From NCBI RefSeq assembly GCF_029873635.1, contig NC_080426.1:51040093-51104092 (forward strand): DNA of 64,000 nt, given 5' to 3'. This DNA comes from Malania oleifera (lineage: Eukaryota > Streptophyta > Magnoliopsida > Santalales > Ximeniaceae). Below are positions 1 through 10,428 of the stretch, piece by piece. The notes below the pieces were generated by a model. That model had not been told where the DNA came from. It worked only from the letters and a program-made list of their open reading frames with translations, and ran no database searches. Within the stretch, counting starts at the first letter, position 1. Each line of letters begins with the position of its first letter. A program made the position numbers and the translations under genes.

Positions 1-1425
1 CATTTCTCCCACATTTCGGCTAGAGCAGAGAAGGCTGGCAATGATGTGATCGAGCTACAACAAAATCTGCACGACAATCCCTCGGATGGTTACCTGCAGC
101 TACTTCTGAATGAAAAAAAATCTGAAGCTATTAGACTTGCAGAAGCCAACAGATTGTTCATCACTTGGATTGCCAAATGTAGATACCTAAAGGAAAGTGA
201 CAAAGGCACTGCTTTCTTCCATAGCCTAATGAGAAGTCGAAGGAATAGGAATTACATCTCAGCGGTTACCAAATTAAATGGGGACCAGACCAGTTCCCAA
301 GCTCAGGTAGCTGAGGAGTTCTTGAATTTTTACAGCCAGCTGCTGGGAAAGGAAAGGGACTGTGAAAGGATAGATGGGAACACAGATACAAGGGGTCCTC
401 TGATTAAAGACTCTCAACATGCTAATATGATGGCTCCAATATCGAAGGAGGAGATTAAGATGTCCCTTTTCAATATCAGGGATAGCAAATCCCCTGGTCC
501 TGATGGCTTCACAGCATGCTTCTTCAAAAAAGCCTGGAACATAGTGGGGATTGATTTCACAAGTGCAGTAAAGGAATTTTTTACCACTGGAAAGCTATTG
601 AAACAGGTGAATCACACTGTGATTGCTTTGATCCCTAAATCCAACCATGCTAATTATGTGGGTGACTATAGACCAATTGCTTGTTGCAACGTCTTTTACA
701 AGGTAATAGCTAAAATCATTGCTTCAAGAATCAAGCCTGCATTGGAAGGAATTATAAACCCAGCACAATTTGCATTTATTGAGAAAAGAAGCATGGTTGA
801 AAACATATATATTGTTCAGGAACTTGCAAGGAAATATGCAAGGAAAAGGATCTCTCCAAGGTGTATGCTGAAGATTGATCTTAAAAAGGCATACGACTCT
901 ATCTCATGGAGATTCCTTAAAGAAATGCTGGTCCATCTAAACTTCCCTCCTACCATGGTAAATTGGATTATGGAATGTGTCTCCACCACCTCATACTCTA
1001 TTTCCATTAATGGGAGTATATTCGGTTTCTTCAAGGGGGGTAAGAGCCTTCGCCAAGGTGATCCTCTGTCCCCATTGCTATTTGTGATTTGTTTTGAATA
1101 TTTCTCAAGGATGTTGAAATCCCTAGGGGTTAACCTTGATTTTAAATTCCATCCTAGATGTAAGAGTCTCAAGATCACTCACTTGGCCTTCGCTGATGAC
1201 CTGATTCTCTTCTCTAAAGGGGATGTTGCTTCGGTTAATGCCCTTATGGACTGTCTGGAGGGTTTCTCAAAGTGCTCTGGATTGATAGCTAACTGTATGA
1301 AATCTCACCTATTTGATGCAGGTATAAAAGAATATGACCTTGAGGGCTTCAAACAGGCTACAGGTTTCAACGTTGGATCTTTCTTTTTCGATACCTTGGG
1401 ATCCCTTTGGCTACATCCAGACTGA
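1..1425 (+). pseudogene. LINE reverse transcriptase, part 1
   Basis: Open frame from the window edge; the first bases already read as coding, so the start lies upstream. It carries the RVT_1 domain of plant LINEs: the IALIPKSN and DYRPIACCNVFYKVIAK blocks, the LKIDLKKAYDSISW palm motif, SLRQGDPLSPLLF, and the catalytic FADD box (1189-1200). Enzymatically this would copy LINE RNA into DNA at a nicked target. Near 1385-1395 the expected text shifts out of frame, and the remaining tail (about ten residues) is unrelated. It continues in another frame at 1407-1697. Confidence 0.9.
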
Positions 1426-2440
1426 ACTCTAGTCATTACTCTCCTCTGATAAATAGGATTGCTGATTTGTTCAAGGGCTGGCCTGGCTTCACTTTATCCT
1501 ATGCAGGGAAACTTGAGTTAATTAAATCTGTCATTCAGGGTGTTGAATGCTTTTGGTTATCTATTTTCCCAATCCCTAATAAAGTTTTGGAGCATGTTGT
1601 CAATTATGCAGGGCCTTTCTTTGGGGTGGGAGGAAGAAGCCTTTGGTTGGTTGGAAGGATGTGTGTCTACCAAAATCAGAAGGTGGTCTGGGGGTGATGG
1701 ATCTAAAAGCCTGGAATCTTTCCTTGCTCACAAAAACCCTTTGGAATATCCACTCTAAAAAAGACTCTCTCTGGTCCAAATGGGTTAATCAAATCTACTT
1801 GAAAGGTTCAAGTCTTTGGGAGGCCAGGATAAAACATGATGACTCCCCACCATACAAAAAGCTCATTGGAATTAAGAACCAGATTATGTCAAGATGTGCC
1901 AACCACTTGGATGCAGTGCTTCAGCTTTTTGAGGAATGGGACCTCGACCATACTAGCTCTTCCATTTGCTATAACTTCTGGAGAACTAACGGAACTATGA
2001 TTCATTGGTCCAAGGTGGTTTGGAAGAGTGGAAGTACCCCTAAACATGCTTTCACTCTTTGGCTAGGAATTATAAGGAAACTACCTACTTGTGATAGGTT
2101 TATTGGTTTTGAAGGAGACCTGTATTGTTCCTTTTGCTGCCAGGAACATGAATCCATTGATCATATATTTTTTAATTGCAGTTTCTCCTATCAGGTTTGG
2201 AACACTATTAGAAGTTGGCTGGGGCTCAACAAGGGTATTTCAACACTCAGAGCTGCAATGAAATGGCTACGAAAGGAGGTCAGGGGCACTGGGATTCATT
2301 CAGTAGGCAAGAGAGTTGGTCTGGCCTCTACTGTTTATCTCATATGGAATGCCAGAAATAGGAAATGGTTTGAAGGAAAATCCATATCCCCAAAGGAGCT
2401 GATTGTGATCATTCAGAAACATATATACACAGTGGTATAA
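1407..2440 (+). pseudogene. LINE RT thumb and zf-RVT C-terminus, two frames
   Basis: Continuation of the LINE ORF2. Frame 1407-1697 covers the region after the palm (LINRIADLFKGWPGFTLSYAGK), typical of plant LINE thumb sequence. After a second shift near 1640, frame 1643-2440 carries VCLPKSEGGLGVMDLKAWN and then the zf-RVT domain with Cys/His spacing in the YCSFCCQEHESIDHIFFNC block (about 2115-2180). The stop at 2438-2440 is followed by the 3' UTR and poly-A tail. Confidence 0.88.
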
Positions 2441-2725
2441 GAAAGATTTGGGCTACACACAGATGGAGGAGTTTAATCTCATTTTGGATCTTGTTGTATG
2501 AGTTTTGGATTGTAGTAATTGGCCAAAAGGCCCCTAGATTGCTCAGGTTCTCTTGTGCTCCTGAGTGTTGACTTACTGCTTGTAATTTTGATGGGGCTCA
2601 TTTCCCCCCTATATCTGGGTATGCAACACCATGTAAATACTCATTTTGATCAATACATTTACCCTTTGATCAAAAAAAAAAAAATAACACTTATATAGTT
2701 GTAAAACTCTAGTAGCAGCCTTTGG

Positions 2726-3164
2726 TAGGGGTGAACATAATTCGGGGAAACCCGAATTAACCAATTTAACCAACTGAAATTGGTCGGTTCGGTTCAGGTA
2801 AAAAAATCAGTTCGGTCGGTTCGGTTCGGTTAAGCTTCACCAAAATTCGATGAATCGATTTTCGGTTCGGCGAATAGGAAATATAAATTCGGTTAACCGA
2901 TTTAATAATTAATTAAATTTAAAATATAAATTAATATATGTTAAATAATTAAGCTTCACCAAAATTCTGTTTTTAATAATTAGTTTTAAATAATTTCAGT
3001 TAAATTCGGTTAACCGAATTACTCAAATAGGTAATTCGGTCGGGTGAGGTTCGATTAATACCCCTTATTCGGTCAGTTCGGTTAATGGAAATGATTAACA
3101 GAAATTTTCGATTGATTCGGTTAATAAACCGAATTTCACCGAACCGATAGTTTGCTCACCCCTA
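2726..3164. mobile_element. hAT-type MITE with TSD gcctttgg
   Basis: A 439-bp element bounded by inverted TAGGGGTGA ... TCACCCCTA ends and flanked by identical 8-bp direct repeats (gcctttgg at 2718-2725 and 3165-3172). The TAGGGGTG terminus and 8-bp duplication are hallmarks of the hAT superfamily. The interior is non-coding, AT-rich and full of TTCGGTTCGGTT and its complement, as in widespread plant hAT MITEs. No transposase is present, so it would depend on one in trans. Confidence 0.85.
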
Positions 3165-3172
3165 GCCTTTGG

Positions 3173-4640
3173 CCTGTAGCAGCCATATGCAATGGTGGTG
3201 GTTAGTCGCAGCTGCTGCCCTGCTACAGCTGTGATTTTTATTCCCACTGCCATAGCAGTGTGTAACAGTATCAGAACCCCAAAAAATTCTTTACATAACG
3301 CTGCTATGTGATGATCATAGCTGCTATTTAAAACCATGATCTCCACCACTCCTCCAATACTAATTTCAGGGCCTTCAAAGGCTAGTGCTCCAACTTTAAC
3401 ACCTACATAGATCCACCCTCCTCCCTTACAACCTGCCGAGCACAGTCAGATTTCTAACTTCATTTCCTCTCACCTCCCTGAATACAATAACTCTTCCTTC
3501 CTTTGGCAATACCTTACCAACTTCACCAGAAGCCCCTTGTCCTTGTGCAATGTGTATATGCATGAAAATGCTTCTTTCAGCCACCTCAACAGAACTACAC
3601 ACCTAGTGTAACTCAAATTGATCATTGGTCCTCCACCATTGTTGAATGCCAAGTACATGAAAGCCATACTCACAGCTTGAGCATGTACCATTTTATCTTA
3701 AACCTTTTGGAATCCACTCTCATTTTTAAATATCTCCCAACCCCCAATCCCAATCATCCTCACCCCACCCCCACCAAACACCAAAAAAAAAGTTGGGAAA
3801 AAAATTGGAGGGATTTACCAATTCATTGAATTAAAAACAACTACTTCTTTGATAAATGGAACTATCGGAACAGATTTTGGCTAGTATAACCATCCTCTCA
3901 TACTTACATATCCAAGACTTACACAACATAAGACAAAGGAAGCTAACCACTGTAACTGCCATATAAGTATAAAGGTTAAATACTCCCAATGAATTCTATC
4001 TTAAATTTTCTTTTGGGGCATCTCAGCCCCAACATGAGTTTTATAGGAAAGAGATGCAAGCTGTCTCTCATTGTCCCTCCAGGCTCCAGGTACTAATATG
4101 TCTGACCAAGGGGCAATCTGCCAGCATAATTTTAAATGGTGCACTGTCCAAAGAAATAAGCATTAACAAGGATTCCTGAGAAGCTTGAGGAGAGCTCTCC
4201 AAATATATATAAGACTTGTTAAGCAGTCTATTTAACATTCATTTTGCAGAGCTAATGTTCCATGTGATCTAGTAACCAATGTTGATGCCGAATTTGGACA
4301 AATTTTTTTAAATTGTTTGGAAATTATTCTTGCATACCAATTTTAGAAAACCTTCTAAAACCTCTATCAGGTCATATCTAGTCCTATATGCATTCTCAGT
4401 TACTTCTTGCAAGACAAAGTGTATTTAGAACAGCAAAAATGTTTCAATAAATAAGATACATCATTGAAAGACAAATGTAGGGCAGATTCAAATTATATTT
4501 AGCAAGAACATAAGTGCATAGATATGAAGGGATAAACTAATACAACCCGACTGAACAAGAACTAATTAATCAAGATACTCACAGATGTCATGAATTTTAG
4601 CACTTTTGGACTCATTTCATACCTACCCCATGAACCAATT
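3173..4640. other. Intergenic, no gene seen
   Basis: Unremarkable AT-rich sequence with a C-rich patch near 3740-3790. Short open frames here lack codon structure or family resemblance. No repeat boundary was found. Confidence 0.5.
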
Positions 4641-4644
4641 CATG

Positions 4645-5095
4645 TTTTTCTTTTTATTGGGTAAGAGAAAGTTTTGTTAACAGAATAGAAGGCAGTTACA
4701 AGGCACAGGGCACAAGATGGCCTCCAAAAAATCACAAGAAAGTGGAAATAACACAAACAAACTAAGCTAAAGATGCCATCCAATCTCTTTGAAGGTCAGA
4801 CAGAGACAGCCCCAGAAACAACCGAAAGAAAAAGCCCATGGCCCCACAGAAACACCAAAGCACCAGTATGCTACTGTATCCCATAATGAGATAGGAGATC
4901 TAGGAGGACCCTTGAAAGTTCTAGCATTCCTCTCAATCCAAAGAGTCTACAGGATTGCCAAAATCGCACAGCGCCATAACACTCTTCTATTTCTGCGTTC
5001 CCCAAACCCTACAAGTAAGGGATCCCTTACACGCCTAGGCTTCACCCATGCTTCACCAAAGCAAGAAAAAAGAGCATTTCAAGTAAAAGACCCCA
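4645..5095 (-). mobile_element. LINE 3' fragment, antisense
   Basis: Read on the minus strand, about 5095-4900 gives zf-RVT-like text ending in a LWIERNARTF motif, the usual C-terminus of plant LINE ORF2 or its domesticated relatives. It is followed by a T/G-rich 3' UTR-like stretch down to about 4645. The frame is broken in several places and no poly-A tail is obvious, so the ends are approximate. Confidence 0.5.
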
Positions 5096-5100
5096 GCTAA

Positions 5101-5726
5101 CCTTTTTAATTGGACAGAAGACTGACCAGAAAACAAATTGATCTCAAACATTTAATGCTAGCCACAAATCACATGCATATAATATAACATTGCGATAGAC
5201 TCTAGCAAAGAAAGTATGCAACAAATTGTGCAGTGACAACCCTTCATGTGTGCACTATAGAAAGTGAAAAATTGAATCTTCATGTTAAACAGTGTTTAAT
5301 CATTGGCTAAGACAACAAGCAAAACATCCAATCATTCTTCAATAATCTCAACAGATGCGTGACAGATACTGCATTGTCTCACCAGAAGATATAATGTGGA
5401 TTCTCCATCATTTACTCATCCATAGGCAATATCTTTCAAAAGGAAAATGAATCATGCTAACTACAACTTTGCATCCTTCTACATTGTAGAAGCAAGAAAC
5501 TCAAGTATGATTATTATAAAAAGAAGTATCCTTTCATCAAAGTAGTATATTTCCCAAAGGTTTGCACTCTTCAATCAGAAACTAGATTCACCAATTTAAG
5601 TGTTCAAAAAATGAAAAAAATCGGTAGTCCAAAACCAAAAAAAAAAAAACTAATTATATGAAATGCTCAAGCAACCAGGTCATCAGTCATAGAACAGAAG
5701 TGCAAAATAAGGTCACTAACCTCCCA
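5101..5726. other. Intergenic, 3' side of the mL40-like gene
   Basis: AT-rich, no coding pattern. The part next to 5726 should hold the 3' UTR of the minus-strand gene. No clear polyadenylation signal was assigned. Confidence 0.4.
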
Positions 5727-6467
5727 TCATCTAATCTTCTCCTTCGCAGAGCTTCTCTTTGCTGCCTCCTTGACCTTATCAATATACCCTTCTATTGGTG
5801 GCGTCAACGTTGCCATGAATCGATTTGCTGGAAATGGTGTCAAATCTGGGACAAGTGCTGCTGCTTTCAAATGCTCCGGCAATGCCTCAATCGCCTCTTT
5901 CTTCAACCGCAACAATGTTGATTCTGCTGCCTGCCTCACCCGGTGCCGCCTCATCAACACTCTACTGTACTCCTTTGCTAACCGCCGCCCGTCCTCAACC
6001 GTCAGTTCATACTGTGGAATTTTTTCAGCATCAACCAAACCCAGTGTGATATAATCCAACCCAGGAGTTCCCATTATAACTGGCGGTTCCTCTCCGCCTT
6101 TCTTTGCCCTTTTTTTCAGCATATCAATTTCACGCTGGCGGTCTTTGCTAATAAGCCCTAGCTTTTCACGCTCAGCTTCTCGTGCTCTCTGTTTGGCCGT
6201 TAAGTGCCTAAGAGGTGTTGGAGCGTTTATGCATTCATCAATCAATTGCTCCATTTCACTCCTACGAGCAGGACCTTTTGGAGCAGAATCTGCAGTGCCT
6301 TTCTTTGTAGTCAGCTTTGATCTCTTCAATGGCTGTCCAGTCTTTATCTTTGCTTTTCCTTTTGCAGTTCCACTCACGGAGCATCGTTGCAAAAATTGGT
6401 GGTTCATTGTGTCAATGGAAGATGTCAAAAGTTTAGAATTTGCATGAGTAGTGATTCTTCGGATCAT
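5727..6467 (-). CDS. Probable mitochondrial large-subunit ribosomal protein mL40
   Basis: Single-exon frame of 246 residues, starting at the ATG at 6467 (MIRRITTHANSKLL). The more upstream in-frame codon is TTG, so it was not used. The N-terminus is rich in Arg, Ser and Lys and free of acidic residues, as in a mitochondrial targeting peptide. The central and C-terminal parts are basic and helical. By memory they align with animal MRPL40: a TPLRHL block near residue 75, the ELTVEDGRRLAKEYSRV block, ALPEHLKAAA, and a final FP...TPPIEGYID segment. The family sits in the large mitoribosomal subunit. The assignment rests on remembered similarity, so it is probable rather than certain. Intact, with no sign of damage. 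A short 3' intron cannot be excluded. Confidence 0.65.
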   Translation of the reverse strand: MIRRITTHANSKLLTSSIDTMNHQFLQRCSVSGTAKGKAKIKTGQPLKRSKLTTKKGTADSAPKGPARRSEMEQLIDECINAPTPLRHLTAKQRAREAEREKLGLISKDRQREIDMLKKRAKKGGEEPPVIMGTPGLDYITLGLVDAEKIPQYELTVEDGRRLAKEYSRVLMRRHRVRQAAESTLLRLKKEAIEALPEHLKAAALVPDLTPFPANRFMATLTPPIEGYIDKVKEAAKRSSAKEKIR

Positions 6468-6700
6468 CTTCAAGAGCAATCACTAGACCTTTTGAGACAA
6501 AATGGATGTAAAAAGGCTTATTTCTTATATATAGAAAAGGAGAGCCAACAATGGTCGATCGCAAGCGACCGCCGACCGACTGAGAGGAATCGCCGACGAG
6601 GACTGCTTCTCAGTGCTAAGGGCTTCGCCGGGTGGAACTATTCGTTTCTAGGGCTCCAAGGACTTCACGAAGACAACTTTTTCTGTTTTCCAACTCCTAT
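6468..6700 (-). promoter_or_regulatory. 5' leader and promoter region of the mL40-like gene
   Basis: Minus-strand leader. A TATA-like ctatatataag lies around 6519-6531, about 55 bases before the ATG. Upstream 6540-6690 is GC-richer than the surroundings and looks like transcribed leader, so the true start site could be either side. No motif fixes it. Confidence 0.35.
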
Positions 6701-6899
6701 TGCACTGATCGACCCGAACCAAACTATTTCGGTTCGAACGGTTTGATTGTATATTTAAAACGGTTGGATTCTATCCACATAATTATAATCGAATATTCTT
6801 AAGAGTTTTTTTTTTTGGGGCCGGGTGACATTTCTCTGGTCTTCTTTATGAGTTTAGAAGCGATGTCTTTCATCAAGGTCCCGGCTCAAAAGTCATTGT

Positions 6900-7140
6900 T
6901 AACTGGCCGATTCATCTTCTCCTAAATAGAGTAACCTTGCCCAATTCGAGTTTGCTGCTCCAATCATTACCAAGCTAATACCTATTTTGTTTAGTACTTT
7001 AGGTACTTCTATTGCGTATAATATAAATCTCGTAGCAGATTAGTTACAATGAACCTTTCAAACTAGTACTTTTTGTAATCGACTCTATAGCTTCTTTAAT
7101 AAACGTTGGTTCTTCGATCAAGTTTTTAATGATATCATCT
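6900..7140 (+). pseudogene. nad5: Nuclear mitochondrial insertion: nad5 fragment
   Basis: Degenerate copy of part of plant mitochondrial nad5 (complex I subunit 5). Readable pieces are [19 protein letters not shown] near 6949-7005 and [15 protein letters not shown] near 7090-7134, both in the order they have in the mitochondrial protein. The copy has stops and shifts and sits among unrelated nuclear DNA. It is a NUMT, not a functional gene. The edges are approximate; flanking non-coding DNA may also be mitochondrial. Confidence 0.75.
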
Positions 7141-7397
7141 ATGTCACCGCTTCATCCGTGTACAAACCATTAAGCCGACCATGGCAATTTGTCCCTTCCA
7201 TCGATTTTTCAATGCCTAGCACCTACCAAATGCCTACTTAAAAACTGTCGTCTCACTCAAAATTCAGAGGTGCTTTAGTTGGTAAACCATATACTCCCCC
7301 TCCTCCTTCAACTCGTTTCAGGCATGGTGTTGAATAAAAGAATGTGTACCATTGACCAGATGAGAGATCTGAAAAAGAAAAATGGAAAGCCTTTTTA

Positions 7398-7535
7398 CTC
7401 AATCATGTAAGATGGAATCATCAAAGATTTTACCTTTTCTAACTCCTTCTGTAACTCACTAAAGGCTTGGGAAAGAAAGAGAAGATGTGTACGAATAAGA
7501 TATCCAGCAACAAGAAGAAGGAAAAGGATTGAGTT
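7398..7535 (-). pseudogene. ycf2: Plastid-derived ycf2 fragment, copy 1
   Basis: Minus-strand text reads as plastid Ycf2: a [21 protein letters not shown]-like segment. A second copy of the same region lies about 1 kb downstream (8505 onward); the two share about 100 bases at roughly 90% identity by eye. Too short and broken to be a gene. Confidence 0.75.
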
Positions 7536-8504
7536 CAATTATTATTCTTGACTTTACTTATTATTAACTGAAGATAAAGAATGCCATGCTAAACATTAAA
7601 TGGGTAACTCTTTCATTGGTTGATTTGCCTAGAAAAGATGCTGAAAAGAAGGAAATAATTAAGTTTTTGGAATCATGAGTAGATGTCACATATGAGAAAT
7701 TGATTTATTTTCTATCTCTGTCACTTTATCTTTGTTAGTGTCATCTATAATGATATAATGATAATGGTACCAATCTATCTGAGACATCCATTTTCCGTGT
7801 ACCGGGATTTTGGGTTGAACTTGAGTTTTCACTCATAGATGTCCAGTTGAGACTGACAACATGAATTCAAAACATTTCCCGAGTTGAACCAAAGATGAGA
7901 ATTGATTCATTTCACCGATGGCAATGAGTCAAACGACAACGGCTATGCGCCCAACTGCGTCGACACACTTTTTGATCCTCCCCCATGTGGCCAGCACCCA
8001 AACCATGTGACATAAGCAACGGGCTCATTGCTTCTTTGATTCAAAAGGTAACCGACGGTTCTCGACTTTATCCGGTTTCCGCAACCGTAACCATTTGTCA
8101 CTCTGATTACTTCATCCATAAACCTTTTTTTATTATTTAAAAATAGCAATACGCTCTAAAAAAAAAAAGTCAAGGATAAGCTTGCATTCTAGAAGTGGTA
8201 GCTTCCTGCCTCCTTCATTCCTACTGCCTCAAGCTCCACCCCCCTTACTCACCTCTTAATCTATAAAAAAGCCCTTTCCCCTTAATAAAAAATAAGGTAA
8301 ACTCTCTCTAATTTCAGTCTCCATTAGTTCACAAGATTGAATGGCCAATTCTCCTCCGGACCCTTGATTCAATTTGTTTTCCAAGAATGTTGAGTCAGGT
8401 ATGTAAGTTGGATGTCCCTTCGTGAACTACCCCTAAAAGGATCCCCCTTCTCTGTATCAAGAAGAAAAATGCACTCTGCATTTTCAAGGTACTGTATTCG
8501 ACCT
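7536..8504. other. Possible organelle-derived spacer between the ycf2 pieces
   Basis: No gene seen. Sequence texture is more GC-balanced than nearby nuclear DNA, with C-rich stretches near 8190-8290. Lying between two plastid fragments and downstream of nad5, it may be mitochondrial intergenic DNA from the same insertion. That is inference. Confidence 0.3.
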
Positions 8505-8840
8505 TTTACGATCTAACTCCATCTGTAACTCACTAGAAGCTTGGGAAACAAAGAGAAGATATGTACGAGTGAGATATCTAGCAACAAGAAGAAGGAAAGG
8601 ATTGAATAGAGGAATTCCCGAACATTTGGCGATCTCAGATGTATCAATATCAGTGGTGACTCATTATTTCGATGAATCATTTCTTCAGACATAAGAAGAT
8701 TATGTAAACACTTACTCGAAATCTCACTTATTAGATTCCACTGTGGAAGATACAATTTTTTCTAAAGAATTTGCCACGATATATCTGATCCATGCATAAT
8801 ATAATGAAAAAAGGATACAAATTTTTGACTGGTACTTAGG
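8505..8840 (-). pseudogene. ycf2: Plastid-derived ycf2 fragment, copy 2
   Basis: The minus-strand frame 8755-8513 reads [32 protein letters not shown] and [15 protein letters not shown], a well-known stretch of chloroplast Ycf2, and then drifts out of frame. Homology seems to extend upstream to about 8840. Only about 100 codons of a protein of over 2000 residues are present. Confidence 0.88.
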
Positions 8841-9849
8841 ATCAACAATAGCTCTGAGCCTCTATCTGGTAGGCACTAATCCTACTGCCTTGACACCTAC
8901 TGCCCTACCACCAAGACCAGTGCTACTGCTTGAGTATGAGTTGCCGCTGCAGAAGACAAGAAGGACGTAACATATCACATACTTTTAGGACAATTTCACA
9001 GGGTTTCCTCCAATTCATTGACTTTTTTTATGTCATTTTGATCCCGTCATCATTAGGGAAACTCGAAAAAATGCCATTTTTTTCGTATTTTCTTTTTTTA
9101 GTCTATCCTCGGGCATCGTAAGGCAAGTCTGTTGCTTGTCTGGGCCCCAAAGTATGGAGCACATGCATCATTTGGATCTTAAAAGTTCTGGGACGAGGTT
9201 TTTTTTGGGGGGGGGGGGGGGAGGTTAGTACTTGAAAGAACTAACTAAACTAAAAATTGAATTATAACATTAAAAAACCGGTCCAACCATTTAACACTTC
9301 CAATATGTGCATATTGATACTAAGTTTCTAAAATTAATGTTATTTATTCATTATACATAATGTCATGCAAATTTCAAATATACATTAAAGAAAATGACAA
9401 ATTTGATCGATTTGATTTTCATATTATTGAACAAACAAAATTGATTAGGTTAGGAGCCAGTTTGGTATTGAAAATAATGTGATTTCCTCATACCTTGTTT
9501 GGAACTTAAAAAATATCAGGGAAAGAAAAAAAAAACATAAACGAATCCAATTTTTCATATTCAGTTATCAAAAATTGAAAAAGAAAATAAAAAATATATT
9601 AAATTATTAAACAAAATTTTGATTTTATACACCATTCACCTTTAATTTTTGTTAATTTTTAATCATATTAGAATAAACTTTCATTTTTATTAGTATTTAT
9701 ATAAAGATAAAAATATAATGAAAAATAAGTAACCTTCCCATTTTCCTTTCTTTTTCTTTTCGTACCAAAAAATCCTTGATCCAAACGCACCCCTAAATTT
9801 TATTCGAAATTATTAAATAAATAAAATGTATATTCCAAAATTGTATTCA
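8841..9849. other. Intergenic, AT-rich, with a poly-G run
   Basis: No gene. A 15-base G homopolymer lies near 9207-9221. Segment 9455-9800 starts with aggagccagtttggta and ends with gatccaaacgcacccct. These imperfect inverted ends are typical of plant MITE-like repeats, but no target duplication was found. Confidence 0.35.
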
Positions 9850-10428
9850 AAGAGAAGATTACAAAGGTATATATATATATAATAACCCATAACTAAACTT
9901 AACAACTCAAGAATTAAATAACAACTTTAACTAAACAATTAACTAAACTAACAAATCAAGAATATACATCTTTTAACACGCCCCTTCAAGATGGAGATGG
10001 TAAATAAAGATTTAACATCTCCATCTTGCGGTAAAAGATGATGAAAAAAAAAAAAGATTGATGTGAAGCATAGATGGAGATGATCCACAGGAGGAGATGC
10101 TGGTGCACAAGAGCTGGCGAGGAAGACAACAATGTCATGCGATGACATGTCGATGCATAGAGCAGGCGAGGAAGACAACGATGTCGGATGATGAGATGCC
10201 GACGAAGAAGAAAATTGCTGCAAAGTAAAGACCAAAAATATGGCCAAGTCAAAGGCAACAGCGAAACAAAAACGAAGGAAAATTTTCCTTCAAGAAAAAT
10301 GAAGAAACTCTAGCTCGTGTATAATACGAATTCTTTAATCGAACTCAACGAATTGATAATGCGAAACAAGAACCACTGGAACTTGACATTTAATAGAAAA
10401 TACTCAACGTTGATCAAAGATAGCACCG
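9850..10428 (-). mobile_element. Remnant of an older LTR element hosting later insertions
   Basis: Around 9960-9990 an LTR-like end (tcttttaaca) abuts a pyrimidine-rich stretch that is the complement of a polypurine tract. This resembles the 3' end of a copia-like element in minus orientation. The following non-coding, purine-rich sequence is cut at 10428 by the Tekay element, resumes at 19962-20567, is cut again by the solo LTR, and resumes at 23062-23172. The family is uncertain. Confidence 0.4.

Larger units (their letters stand above)
1..2684 (+). mobile_element. L1-type LINE, 3' portion, ending in a poly-A tail
   Basis: Plant L1-clade non-LTR retrotransposon whose 5' part lies outside the window. 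Reading frames encode reverse transcriptase and then a C-terminal zinc-binding (zf-RVT) domain. The 3' UTR (about 2441-2671) ends in a 13-base poly-A run at 2672-2684, which fixes the 3' end. The coding region falls in three frames, with shifts near 1385-1395 and 1640, so the copy is dead. Two further zf-RVT fragments of related LINEs lie at 38945 and 55591. Confidence 0.93.

Noticed and set aside
816-1178. 120-codon minus-strand frame
   Set aside because: Antisense shadow of the LINE reverse transcriptase.
2717-3172. Mutator-type MITE with a 9-bp duplication
   Set aside because: agcctttgg also matches as nine bases, but the extra a is better read as part of the TAGGGGTGA terminal repeat, giving 8 bp and a hAT assignment.
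4789-5100. 103-codon plus-strand frame
   Set aside because: Antisense to a LINE zf-RVT remnant.
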